Shown here: piece by piece, positions 16,624-25,306 of the stretch | How the letters are laid out: the number at the start of each line of letters is the position of its first letter | How positions within the stretch are numbered: position 1 is the stretch's first letter | Source of the DNA: CAJXZP01 sp964195485 | GTDB taxonomy: Bacteria; Bacteroidota; Bacteroidia; Flavobacteriales_G; Salibacteraceae | Length of the DNA: 35,641 bases | Direction: 5' to 3' | NCBI GenBank assembly: GCA_964195485.1 | Contig: CAXMPG010000091.1 | Location: 1-35,641, forward strand | Notes under the pieces: generated by a model | What the model was told of the DNA's origin: nothing | The model's input: the letters and a program-made list of their open reading frames with translations, nothing else | Databases searched by the model: none | Program-made: the position numbers and the translations under genes

Positions 16624-17109
16624 ATGGAACGTATAATCACAGGCTTGCTTTACTCTAGCTCACTGTTTTTTTCATCGAAAATAGTGGCCCAAAATCACCA
16701 TCAAATAAAAAGTTTCCTATCACTACTTTTACTCGTCTTAATTTCTCAAACTGTTACCTCACAAACAGGACCTGGAGGTGTTGATAATACCACAAACAAC
16801 AATCTTTGACTAAAATCAAACAAAGGAGCTGAAAATGTAGGAGGAATAGATGTATGGAATGGAGAAAGCACAAACACTAGGAAAGACCAAAGTGGAATTA
16901 GCAATGACCTAAGCCAAAGAACGGATACCACTAGACCCACTTTTAGTGATAATGGTATAAATAGGAACCCGATGAGATCTAGCAATCAACCTCGTTCCGC
17001 AAAACCTTTAAACATTGATATTAATCACTTACAAACCGAAATTTTCATTTTACGAATCACTTATAATAACCAAAGCATTTACCCCCATAAGATATTAAAG
17101 ATACAGTGA
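16624..17109 (+). pseudogene. Pseudogene C: mini surface protein with one nonsense codon and a T9SS sorting domain
   Basis: One frame stays open over 162 codons from ATG 16624 to TGA 17107, except for TGA at 16807-16809. The pieces are a signal peptide (MERIITGLLYSSSLFFSSK... to IVAQ), a second hydrophobic stretch ending in QTVTSQTGPGGVDN, then NNNL-stop-LKSNKGAENVGGIDVW...QSGISNDLSQRTD...PTFSDNGINRNP, and finally LNIDINHLQTEIFILRI...PHKILKIQ. The middle matches the start of LamG-type Bacteroidota surface proteins, where the stop position is a Trp (NNLWLK), so TGG became TGA. The end is nearly identical at DNA level to gene A's sorting domain. The jump from 'INRNP' to the sorting domain shows an internal deletion of most of the protein. 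Probably dead, recently so. Confidence 0.85.
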
Positions 17110-17124
17110 TGATGTGTGAGTTTT

Positions 17125-17156
17125 AGGTCATGGAGTGGTTTCCATGGCCTTTTTTT
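17125..17156 (+). terminator. Terminator of pseudogene C (GGTCATGG family)
   Basis: AGGTCATGGA (17125-17134) pairs with TCCATGGCCT (17141-17150) with one wobble, then seven T. The preceding GATGATGTGTGA stretch matches the region after gene A. Confidence 0.85.
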
Positions 17157-17527
17157 ATGCGCATCAATTTTATAATTATTCACAGTAATCACCCCATTCG
17201 TAAAACTACCCAGTTACCATTCGTTTAAAAGCCTAATTTTAATTAACAACGGCATTATCATACATAAATACTTGCTTGTAACTTTACAAATAAACGGGCT
17301 GGCTTCAGACCAATCGTTAATACCCTAAAATAATCAACAAATCACATCCTTTTTTTTCATCATCAATTCCCTCTTTTTCGTTATAGTCTAAAAAATACCC
17401 ACTGAAATTTCAATCTGTTTAACTATATATTTAATCCTTACCACCTACATGAATTACAGGTAAACACCTCATTTTTAATCCCTACCTTAGTCTGACATTA
17501 GTAATCATCACCACATAATTTACTATC
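17157..17527 (+). other. 371-bp region upstream of gene D, no gene
   Basis: It has a decayed copy of the family promoter (CGTTTAAAAG at about 17220, then TTAACAACGGCATTATC and TAACTTTA near 17279), then a second stretch similar to gene A's upstream region (TTTCAATCTGTTTAA from 17408) leading to TACCTTAG at 17483-17490, the probable -7 box of gene D. The TATTACACACACC leader is absent. No ORF is convincing here. Confidence 0.5.
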
Positions 17528-20500
17528 ATGAAATTACACACACACCAAATCAACCAAAGAAGCTATTGGAGTATTTTAAAATCCATAATGCTTACCACTG
17601 TTGCCCTAATCTTTGCGCAACATGCATTCTCTAAAGATTATTACGCCAGAGCCAATGGCAACTGGAATGATAAAAACACATGGTCATTTAGTCGATCCGG
17701 GAAAATAGCGAACACCTGCCCTAGCTCTTCTGATAATATTTTCATTAGCGGCTATATTGTTTCTGTTACCGAAAAAAACGCCTCTGCAGCAGCAATTATT
17801 ATTAATAATAAACTTAATGATGATGCACGTTTAATTATTGAAAACGGAAAGAAACTAACCGTTTCAGGCGATGTTTTTGTAACCTCATTGAACAGGAATA
17901 AAACAACCGATATTTGGGTAAAAGGAACCCATTCCATACTTATAATTACTGGCGACCTTACCATTGAAAGAACAAAAGAGAATGTACAAACCGCAAGCAA
18001 CCAGATTTTAGTAGACGGAACTTCATTACTCCAAGTTAAGGGGGTTGTAGCCATTACAATGCAAAACTCTGCCTCTGGCTTTCCAGGCGAGATAATTGTG
18101 CTAAACAATAAAGCGCAATTCCGTTGCGACTCAGATCTTCTTTTACGCATGGCAAAGATCAATGATTTTATCGTGACGCTAAATCAAGATGCTTCTTTAA
18201 AGGTAAAGGGAAACCTCAAAACGGATATTAGAGCAGGAAGAAACTTTGATTTTAGAATCAAAGACAACGCAACTGTAAATGTAACGGGCGATTTTCTACT
18301 CACCCAAATTGGTGGAGAGCAAGTAACCATATCTGCAGAAAACACCACATACGGGGTGAAGCAATTTTATGTGAATGGTAATTTTACCATTCTTCATGAA
18401 ACGGGAGATCACCTAACCATTCAAGCATTGCAAAACGGGGAGATTTTTGTAAAAGGTAATTTCCAAGTAGACTGGACAGGTTCAACTAACTGTTGGACGG
18501 AGCTAAAACTAGCTACCACAGGTCAAGGAACCATTGCAGTGAACGGATCGATGAATTTAAACATGACTGACCCAAACGATGGTAAACTAGTGGTGGATTT
18601 AAACGACCAATCAAATATCTCTGTTGGATTTGATGACGGTAAACTTCTTCAATCTGCTAATTTCAACCTAACCTTAGGTTCTGTTTTTGATTTTAGAATG
18701 AATCAAGATGCTACATTTACCAGTTATGGTGATTTAGTAATGAACCAAAATGGAAAACAAGAAATGTTTGTTATGCTTAACCAAGAAATTACAGCCGAGA
18801 AAAACGGAGCAATTTTAGAAGTAAAAGGTGACTTACGTATCAATAAGACAAATGGCTCACAAAGCTACATTGAGGTAGGCCAAAGTGGAATAGTTAAAGT
18901 TCATGGAAATACAGATTTGCTATACACCAATCATACAGGTCTCATGCAAATTGATATTTTACATCTAGAACAAGAAGGCACATTTGAAGTTTTAGGTAAT
19001 TTCAGTTCTACCTTAAATGATAGACTTACTACCTCGTTAGTATTAAATTTAAAAGATAATTCTCATTTCAAAGTGGGTAACGCTAAAGATAATGTAGAAC
19101 AAACTGCTTCCTTTAATGTAACAGAAGGGTTTCAACTCATTCTTAACATTGGTAACGATGCCTCTTTAGAAGTGAATGGCGATTTCAACAACACCTTTAA
19201 TGGATCAGGTCCTTTTGAAATTAGAGTAAATTTAAAACAAGACGGTATTACTCATGACGGCCAAATTGCTATTAATGGTAACTGGAATATTTCAAAAACA
19301 AATGGAGACCGACTTTATTTTACCGCACAAGAAAATGCAAAAATTCATATTAAAAAAGATTTTACCATACTCTCTGACGGACATGATTTAGGTGATTTCA
19401 CCCATGAATCTATCATTTTGAAAGGAAACGCGGCATTAGCTATTGATGGGTCTTTTAACTACACTCTAAACGAACCCGTTCAACACAATAACTTAGTAGT
19501 ATATCTTGAAGATCACGCGACTATGTCAGTGGGCAAAAATAACAATGAGTTCGCAGAATCCATGAATTTGAACTTAAACGGAGGTAACAACCTTGATATG
19601 GATATTAACGGGAATTCAAAAATGAATATCTATGGAGATTTCAATATTACACAGAACACGGGTAACCAATTAGAAATCGACTTAAATAAAAAAATAGATG
19701 TGGAGTTTACACAAGCCCAGTTAGAGGTTGGACGTAATTTTAATATCAAAAAATCAAAAAGTAGTCAGTTTAGTCTGCACGCGCAAAAAAATGCGATTGT
19801 TGTAATTAATAATGACTTCACTTTTGATAGCAAAAGACATAAAGCAGAAGCAAAAGAAAATGAACAATTACTATTAACGGGTAATGCAATTATGACTGTT
19901 GGTGGTAACTTCTCCTTTCAAATGGATGACCCACTTCAAGAAAACATTCTTAAAGTGAATTTACGTAATAATGTAATTCTAAACACCGGATCCTCTGCTC
20001 AAGACAGCACCGTACTCACTACGTTAGATGGTTTAAGTATGGAGGTTAAATTAGAAGATAATGCGGTATGGCACACTTCTGGCGACTTTAGCTTTAATTA
20101 TCTTGCGGGTGCAAAAGCATCAAACATATCTTTAAATGCTGTTTCAGGTTTAAGCGCCCAATTCATAATTGGTGGAAATCTAGCCTTGAATAACATTCAA
20201 GACGAATCACAATTATCCTTAGTACTACATCAAAACAATAGTTTACTTCACGTAGATGGTAACATTGATATGCGTAGCGCTATCTATTCTAACCAAGTGA
20301 ATATCACATTAGAAAACAGTGCTTTGGTTGAATTAGGTGGGAATTTCTTACGAGGAGAAGAACCATATCGTCATGGCTCATTTACGGCAAATGGAACCTC
20401 CACGTTATCTTTAATTGGCTCAAAACCACAATACCTAGCACAAACTAGAGGAGACGGTTCAGATGCATTTATTTTCCAAAACCTGGTTATAAATAATACC

Positions 20501-21157
20501 AGTAGCTCATTTCCACAAATTATCACGGAAGGTGACGTATATGTTAAAAACTCCATTGTATTCGTACAAGGTATAATAGCAACAAATGCAGATGCCAAAC
20601 TTGTTCTTATGGAAAATGGAACGGTTAATTCTGCTTCTAACTCCAGTTATGTAGATGGTATTTTTAGTAAAATAGGTAATACAGCCTTCACTTTTCCTAT
20701 TGGAGATGGTGGTTTTTATGCCCCACTTACCATTTCGGAATCAAAAGAAAAATCAAGTCAATTTGATGCCCAATATATCTATAGTTCTGTGCACAACGCA
20801 GGATTCGACACCGCCTTCTCTTCTGAGAAAATTTCAAATGTTTCAAATTCAGAATATTGGGTTCTTAATCGTCCTTATGGAAATGCAAACGTATCGGTTT
20901 CATTGAACTGGAATTTCTTAAGAAGTGAAAATATTGAAAACAATATGCTTTGTGATATCATCATCGCACGATGGGATGGATCCACTTGGCAAAATGAAGG
21001 CAATGGAAGCACCTCAGGTGACATATCTTCTGGAAGCGTAACAACTGGTAGTAAAGACAATTGTGATTCTATTACTAAAGTCACATCTTGGGTTAGTGAT
21101 GCCCCAATAACAATAGCTACAAAACCTAAGAATGAAATATTTTATGGCTTAAAATAG
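17528..21157 (+). CDS. Gene D: large repetitive exported protein, no recognisable sorting domain
   Basis: The protein has 1209 residues. A long n-region precedes a hydrophobic segment (SIMLTTVALIFAQHAFS, about 19-35), then the mature start KDYYARANGNWNDKNTWS, an opening common in Bacteroidota surface proteins. From about 60 to 990 it is built of short beta-strand units ending in (V/I)xGDF or (V/I)xGN(F), ordered into super-repeats of 150, 150 and 152 residues (see 18440-19795). This suggests an elongated beta-solenoid. The end (about 1000-1200) has FPIGDGGFYAPLTIS, EYWVLNRPYGNANV and IIARWDGSTWQNEGNG. It closes with IATKPKNEIFYGLK and has no T9SS domain, whereas its paralogue G continues at this exact point into the gene A-like half. 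So D may be a truncated paralogue, secreted another way, or periplasmic. Function unknown; scaffold or adhesin is a guess. Confidence 0.82.
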   Translation: MKLHTHQINQRSYWSILKSIMLTTVALIFAQHAFSKDYYARANGNWNDKNTWSFSRSGKIANTCPSSSDNIFISGYIVSVTEKNASAAAIIINNKLNDDARLIIENGKKLTVSGDVFVTSLNRNKTTDIWVKGTHSILIITGDLTIERTKENVQTASNQILVDGTSLLQVKGVVAITMQNSASGFPGEIIVLNNKAQFRCDSDLLLRMAKINDFIVTLNQDASLKVKGNLKTDIRAGRNFDFRIKDNATVNVTGDFLLTQIGGEQVTISAENTTYGVKQFYVNGNFTILHETGDHLTIQALQNGEIFVKGNFQVDWTGSTNCWTELKLATTGQGTIAVNGSMNLNMTDPNDGKLVVDLNDQSNISVGFDDGKLLQSANFNLTLGSVFDFRMNQDATFTSYGDLVMNQNGKQEMFVMLNQEITAEKNGAILEVKGDLRINKTNGSQSYIEVGQSGIVKVHGNTDLLYTNHTGLMQIDILHLEQEGTFEVLGNFSSTLNDRLTTSLVLNLKDNSHFKVGNAKDNVEQTASFNVTEGFQLILNIGNDASLEVNGDFNNTFNGSGPFEIRVNLKQDGITHDGQIAINGNWNISKTNGDRLYFTAQENAKIHIKKDFTILSDGHDLGDFTHESIILKGNAALAIDGSFNYTLNEPVQHNNLVVYLEDHATMSVGKNNNEFAESMNLNLNGGNNLDMDINGNSKMNIYGDFNITQNTGNQLEIDLNKKIDVEFTQAQLEVGRNFNIKKSKSSQFSLHAQKNAIVVINNDFTFDSKRHKAEAKENEQLLLTGNAIMTVGGNFSFQMDDPLQENILKVNLRNNVILNTGSSAQDSTVLTTLDGLSMEVKLEDNAVWHTSGDFSFNYLAGAKASNISLNAVSGLSAQFIIGGNLALNNIQDESQLSLVLHQNNSLLHVDGNIDMRSAIYSNQVNITLENSALVELGGNFLRGEEPYRHGSFTANGTSTLSLIGSKPQYLAQTRGDGSDAFIFQNLVINNTSSSFPQIITEGDVYVKNSIVFVQGIIATNADAKLVLMENGTVNSASNSSYVDGIFSKIGNTAFTFPIGDGGFYAPLTISESKEKSSQFDAQYIYSSVHNAGFDTAFSSEKISNVSNSEYWVLNRPYGNANVSVSLNWNFLRSENIENNMLCDIIIARWDGSTWQNEGNGSTSGDISSGSVTTGSKDNCDSITKVTSWVSDAPITIATKPKNEIFYGLK
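18440..19795 (+). repeat. Coding super-repeats in gene D (150, 150, 152 residues)
   Basis: Equivalent residues in the unit start (EIFVKGNF, IVKVHGNT, KIHIKKDF, IVVINNDF) lie at 18440, 18890, 19340 and 19796, i.e. 450, 450 and 456 bases apart. Each unit has four strands-and-turn subunits of about 37 residues, with recurrent phrases such as NISKTNGD/RINKTNGS and SVGFDDGK/KVGNAKDN/SVGKNNNE. DNA identity between units is low, so these are old repeats. Confidence 0.8.
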
Positions 21158-21230
21158 AGCTATTCACGCACAGAAAAATAAAAGTAGTATTAATAACATA
21201 TAACTAAATGCCTATGATATACCATTGGTA

Positions 21231-21257
21231 AAGGCCATGAGAAATTCTCATGGCCTT
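21231..21257 (+). terminator. Terminator of gene D (GGCCATGAG form)
   Basis: AAGGCCATGAGAA (21231-21243) and TTCTCATGGCCTT (21245-21257) form a 13-bp perfect inverted repeat with a very short loop, followed by TTTA. It has the same core as the other five terminators but both arms differ in a paired way. Confidence 0.8.
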
Positions 21258-21357
21258 TTACGTTACACTAAAAATGCAATCTCAGTAACTACTCGTTCAA
21301 TTAACACCATCCTGCTAACGCGATTTGTTTCTGTTTCAAATCCCACTCAAACTCTTT

Positions 21358-21457
21358 AACCATATGGTCATCAAATAATACAAGCCTTTTTATCCCGTAC
21401 CTTTGAACTTGGATGACCGACTCCAAAAAGTGGCCATTCAAAAAAATATTACACACC
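21358..21457 (+). promoter_or_regulatory. Palindromic operator, promoter and leader of mini-gene E
   Basis: ACCATATGGT (21359-21368) is a perfect palindrome whose centre lies 34-35 bases before TACCTTTG (21398-21405), an exact TAnnTTTG box. The leader TATTACACACC is at 21447-21457. The sequence GGATGACCGACTCCAAAAAGTGGC between box and leader has a counterpart in front of pseudogene C. Confidence 0.6.
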
Positions 21458-21469
21458 AACACCACCAAT

Positions 21470-22045
21470 ATGAAAACTGCCACGATCTTTATGACCGCGT
21501 TGTTTACATTAACAACAATGTTATTATTTGCCCAACCTGCAAATAATGATTTCGCAAACGCCTTCAACGTAAGTTCAATTATTAATTCCTGTTCTGGGAA
21601 TGCTGCTTACACAACAAAAAAGGCAATCATGGATAAAAACCAACCTTCCTGTAGTAACACTTCAGGATACAATGTTTGGTTTAAATTTCAAGCTACGCCA
21701 ACTACAATTAATACTAAAGTAGAGCGAGGGGGCAATAAAGAAAATATTAAACGTCTTAAAATAGCCGTTATGGAAAGTGATGGTATCACTCAAGTAGGGT
21801 GTAATGAATATGTGGCTACTTATGACGATGTAATTACTTCTAATTCTGGATTAACCAACGAAGATGATTTTATGGATAATATCCAAGTTATTGACCAAAC
21901 TGGACCATTAGTATGGAATAAAATTCAAAATAACGAAGTCTACTCTATTGATATAAACTTAAACAAATTGAGCCAGGGCATATACATTATTCAAGTGCTT
22001 AGAGACAACAGTCGAATTTATCATGAAGAAATTCTAAAAAGATAA
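21470..22045 (+). CDS. Mini-gene E: shortened surface protein with T9SS type A sorting domain
   Basis: From ATG 21470 the protein has 191 residues. The earlier ATG (21413) falls in the conserved untranslated leader and is rejected. Parts: signal peptide (MKTATIFMTALFTLTTMLLFAQ), then PANNDFANAFNVSSIINSCSGNAAYTTKKA..., the start of the PPC-like domain frequent in very large Bacteroidota surface proteins (NVWFKFQATPTTINTKVERGG here in part), and from about 140 a sorting domain (NKLSQGIYIIQVLRDNSRIYHEEILKR in part). The PPC-like region stops after VGCNEYVATYDDVI, before its normal end. The gene thus looks like a large relative that lost its middle but stayed in frame. It could still be made and exported. 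Its promoter and leader match those of pseudogenes B and C. Confidence 0.75.
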   Translation: MKTATIFMTALFTLTTMLLFAQPANNDFANAFNVSSIINSCSGNAAYTTKKAIMDKNQPSCSNTSGYNVWFKFQATPTTINTKVERGGNKENIKRLKIAVMESDGITQVGCNEYVATYDDVITSNSGLTNEDDFMDNIQVIDQTGPLVWNKIQNNEVYSIDINLNKLSQGIYIIQVLRDNSRIYHEEILKR

Positions 22046-22384
22046 AATGAAAGATTACAGGGGTTAGATTAAGGCGTTTCTTTAGAATGAGAATCGCTCG
22101 TTTCTAAACGATGGGAACCAAATTAAAACAAATATTAAAGTCACACCATCTACCACCAAAATATTTTACAATTGTAGTGGGTTGTATTTGTAGTAGAAAG
22201 GTCATCGAAAAAGTTTGATGGCCTTTTTTTTTATTCAACTGGAAGACATTTCCCCTTGTCAAGAAACAGCAAAAAAAAATCAATAGTGACAATTACTGAC
22301 CAAATAACCCAAATCAACCAAGTCAAAATACGCTAAATTCGCCACCCATTACACTATACACAAAACAAACATCCCAATCAGTAA
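22046..22384 (+). other. 339-bp spacer between mini-gene E and the Wzc-type gene
   Basis: It holds the terminator at 22197 and a possible -7 box TAAATTCG (22334-22341) for the kinase gene. A CGTTTCT direct repeat lies near 22075 and 22099. No gene is supported. Confidence 0.5.
22197..22232 (+). terminator. Terminator downstream of mini-gene E (GGTCATC form)
   Basis: AAAGGTCATC (22197-22206) pairs with GATGGCCTTT (22217-22226) with one wobble, followed by a nine-T run. It lies about 150 bases after the stop. Confidence 0.8.
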
Positions 22385-24892
22385 ATGCACAATAATGACA
22401 ACACCAACCCTACAGGAAACAACATGGAAAAGTTGGATGTTATTGATATAAAAGCCATTTTTTTAAGGTATTTCTACTTATGGCCATACATTGTTGGATG
22501 TATGTTTTTAGGGCTAATTGGAGCCTATATAACTAATTTCTATTCCAGTAAAATTTATCAGGTTAGTACTGTTGTACAATTTAAAGAACAACCCAACCCT
22601 TTCTCAGATTTAACTTCTGGTCTTAAAGTCACCTCAAGTAATACCTCCGAAAAAACGGAAAGTAACATGGTTATTTTAAAATCATACGCGCACAACAAAA
22701 AAGTAATAAGTAAGCTTAATTTGGAAGTTGGTTATACGCAAATTGGCACCTTAAAAAACACCATCGCCATAAATTCAACTCCTTTTATCGTAATATGGGA
22801 CTCATCTCACGTGCAACTTATTAATCAACCATTTACAATTACAGCGAATGAAAACAACACGTTTACAGTATCCTTAGACAAAAAAATTAACCAAATAAAT
22901 GTATTTGATTACAATAAATCCATCAATTATTCCACGCGTTTAAACAACCTTAATCATAGCAAGATAATTAAAATTAATGACTGGTATGAATCTCCTTATT
23001 TTAAATTTAAAATCTCACCTAGAGAAAGAGAAATTACCCCTTTTTCGGGTATTGCCCAAAATGAACCACAATTTAATAATAAGGGGTATCAATTCACATT
23101 TCGTAACTATGACCAGCTAGTAAGTCAAATTCAAAATCACTTATCTATAAAACAAATTACGGATGAAGCTTCTATCATTCAACTTGACTTAAAAGGAGGA
23201 ACTAAAAATGCTTTAGTTAACTACCTAAATACATCGGTTGAAATTTTTAAGGCTTCCCAATTAACGGAAAAAAACTTAATGTCGGTAAATACCATTAAGT
23301 TCATTGATAAAGAAATTCAAGGGGTGCACGATACCCTTCTATCTTTTCAACAAGAATTAGAAGTCGCCCAAAGAGAAAACAATTTAATAGACTTAAGTTC
23401 GCAAGCTAATTTCATTTATCAAAAATTCTCCGACTTAGATGAAGAACAATCCGTATTAGAATCCAAACTAGGGTACTATAAATATTTACAAAATGATTTA
23501 TTAAACACTAATAATGACTTTTCAAACGTAATACCTCCATCTATGGCAGGTGTAACTGACCGTTCATTAGTAGAAGGTGTTCAAAGTTTAGTGGCCTTAA
23601 ACTTTGAAAAAAGTAAGCTTAAGCAAGACTTAAAGGAAAACAACCCTGTAATAATCAACTTAGATGTTCAGATTGCTAATTCACTATCTTTTTTGAAAAA
23701 CAATTTAGCAAATATTGTAAAGGTTACAGAACTTCAAATTGCAAATCAAGAAAAAACAAAACGTAAACTAGAAGCCGAATTCAAAACACTCCCTAGCGCA
23801 GAGCAATCAATTCTAAACATTAAAAGAAAACATAATATAATTAATGCCCAGTATACTTTTTTAATGGAAAAGAGATCTGAGGCAGGTATAGTTATGGCTG
23901 CCAATTTATCAGACAATAAGGTCATTGATCTTGCACGAGATTCTGGTCAAGGGCCAATTAGCCCTAAAAAAAATATAGCCTATCTAATTGGCCTTATGCT
24001 AGGAGTCATCATTCCTGTTGGTTTTATTTTTATAAAAGAATTTTTAAATAATAAAATTCGCTCTATTCAAGATGTAGAAAACAGCATTCAAGCACCAATT
24101 ATTGGTGTGGTTGGCCATGTACGTAACCTGGATATTTCAGAATTACAAAATCAGCCCATATCACCAATATCTGAAAGCTACCGATCCCTGCGTACTAATT
24201 GTCAGGATATAATGGCAAAAAAAGAAACTGCCAATGTAGATGAAAAAGGCACTAAAAAAGGGCAGGTTATTTTAATAACCTCTCTTGTTGAAGGAGAGGG
24301 AAAAAGCTTAAGTACATTAAACCTCGCACTATCCTATACAAGTGGCGGACATAAAACAGTAATTCTTGCTGCTGATTTACGTAGACAAACCATGCATAAA
24401 AGGATGAAGCTTGACAATCACTTTGGATTATCTGATTACTTAAAGGGTAAAGATGATTTAGAAAATATTATTCAATCCTCTGAAATTGAAAACCTAGACT
24501 TTATTGGCTCTGGGCCAAAACCCCGAAACCCTGGTGAGTTAATTTTAAGCTTTAAAATGAAAGAAATAATAGACCGTTTAAAAGAAATGTATGATTTCGT
24601 TATCATTGACACCCCACCCGTTGGCTTAGTATCTGATGCAAAATATTTAATGGCCTATAGCGACCTCAATATTCATGTGGTTCGTCACGGCTACACTCGC
24701 CTTGATTTAATGGAAAACCTCAACAAATTATACAAAAATGCGGCACTTGAGAACTACCATATTTTATTGAATGATGTTCACGCACATAGCAAAAACCATC
24801 AAAATTATGGATTGGCATATTCTTATGGTTATTCCTATGGAGGCCTATACGGTTCAGAATATTACAAAAGTGACCAAGAGAAACTTAACTAA
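22385..24892 (+). CDS. Wzc-type polysaccharide co-polymerase and BY-kinase
   Basis: This inner-membrane protein of 835 residues controls export and chain length of exopolysaccharide. It has an N-terminal Wzz domain with a first membrane span at about 36-56 (PYIVGCMFLGLIGAYIT), a large periplasmic part with coiled-coil helices (about 290-500), a second span at about 529-553 (YLIGLMLGVIIPVGFIFI) and a cytosolic tyrosine-kinase domain. The kinase has Walker A (LVEGEGKS, about 634-641), Walker A' (VILAADLRR, with Ala in place of the first Asp) and Walker B (FVIIDTPPVG, about 738). The C-terminus carries a cluster of eight tyrosines (NYGLAYSYGYSYGGLYGSEYY in part), the usual autophosphorylation tail. 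No Wza, Wzx, Wzy or phosphatase gene is next to it. ATG 22424 is an alternative start. Confidence 0.93.
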   Translation: MHNNDNTNPTGNNMEKLDVIDIKAIFLRYFYLWPYIVGCMFLGLIGAYITNFYSSKIYQVSTVVQFKEQPNPFSDLTSGLKVTSSNTSEKTESNMVILKSYAHNKKVISKLNLEVGYTQIGTLKNTIAINSTPFIVIWDSSHVQLINQPFTITANENNTFTVSLDKKINQINVFDYNKSINYSTRLNNLNHSKIIKINDWYESPYFKFKISPREREITPFSGIAQNEPQFNNKGYQFTFRNYDQLVSQIQNHLSIKQITDEASIIQLDLKGGTKNALVNYLNTSVEIFKASQLTEKNLMSVNTIKFIDKEIQGVHDTLLSFQQELEVAQRENNLIDLSSQANFIYQKFSDLDEEQSVLESKLGYYKYLQNDLLNTNNDFSNVIPPSMAGVTDRSLVEGVQSLVALNFEKSKLKQDLKENNPVIINLDVQIANSLSFLKNNLANIVKVTELQIANQEKTKRKLEAEFKTLPSAEQSILNIKRKHNIINAQYTFLMEKRSEAGIVMAANLSDNKVIDLARDSGQGPISPKKNIAYLIGLMLGVIIPVGFIFIKEFLNNKIRSIQDVENSIQAPIIGVVGHVRNLDISELQNQPISPISESYRSLRTNCQDIMAKKETANVDEKGTKKGQVILITSLVEGEGKSLSTLNLALSYTSGGHKTVILAADLRRQTMHKRMKLDNHFGLSDYLKGKDDLENIIQSSEIENLDFIGSGPKPRNPGELILSFKMKEIIDRLKEMYDFVIIDTPPVGLVSDAKYLMAYSDLNIHVVRHGYTRLDLMENLNKLYKNAALENYHILLNDVHAHSKNHQNYGLAYSYGYSYGGLYGSEYYKSDQEKLN

Positions 24893-24902
24893 TAGGAAAC
24901 CC

Positions 24903-24952
24903 TAACGAAAAGAGCCGTATTTATTCAAGAATAAATACGGCTCTTTTCGTTA
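24903..24952. terminator. Bidirectional terminator with a 24-bp perfect inverted repeat
   Basis: Positions 24903-24926 are the exact reverse complement of 24929-24952, with AA between. The core is AGAGCCGTATTTATTC, with AAAAG/CTTTT runs inside the outer arms. It begins 10 bases after the kinase stop and can also serve the convergent PKD gene. Confidence 0.8.
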
Positions 24953-25306
24953 CAGGAAATAAAAACAGTCGTTGTAATGAGACATTATTTAAGGACTTAC
25001 ACTATACTTTTTTCAAATTTAAGTTTCATTATGAATGCGTTTGAATGTACTTTTTGAAACCAGCCCCTAGTTCCTACCCCAACTCTACAAAACCTGTTAG
25101 CATAAGCTCTATTATATTCTTTTGAACTTTAACTAGGACAAATGAGTAGGGATTACGTGCATAGGTCAGTGTTGTTAACTCTTACGAAATAAGCTATCAG
25201 AGCTCATTTTGCCCTTTATTGGAACGGTTTAGATTGCAATTAATACAATAATCTATTTTGCATACGTTAATTCAATCTTCTATGGATAATGATCGAATTC
25301 ACCTTT
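24953..25306. other. 354-bp intergenic region with nothing recognisable
   Basis: It lies between the convergent kinase and PKD-repeat genes. All frames are broken by stops, and I see no RNA gene, repeat or IS end. It may be a decayed remnant but no source is apparent. Confidence 0.4.

Noticed and set aside
16807..16809. Possible selenocysteine or recoded TGA in pseudogene C
   Set aside because: Homologous proteins have Trp here, no selenocysteine-type hairpin follows, and neighbouring copies are also broken, so a plain nonsense mutation is simpler.
17752..18162. Minus-strand frame of 136 codons within gene D, and similar antisense frames in genes A, D and G
   Set aside because: They are shadows of the long coding frames with no promoter, signal peptide or motif.
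18440..19795. Repeats of gene D as a CRISPR-like or VNTR array
   Set aside because: The periodicity is at protein level with low DNA identity, and the units are 450-456 bases long and coding.
21413..21469. Longer N-terminus for mini-gene E
   Set aside because: It is translated from the conserved leader shared with non-coding leaders of other units; the signal peptide begins at 21470.
22104..22292. Minus-strand frame of 62 codons after mini-gene E
   Set aside because: It overlaps the terminator at 22197 and has no recognisable feature.
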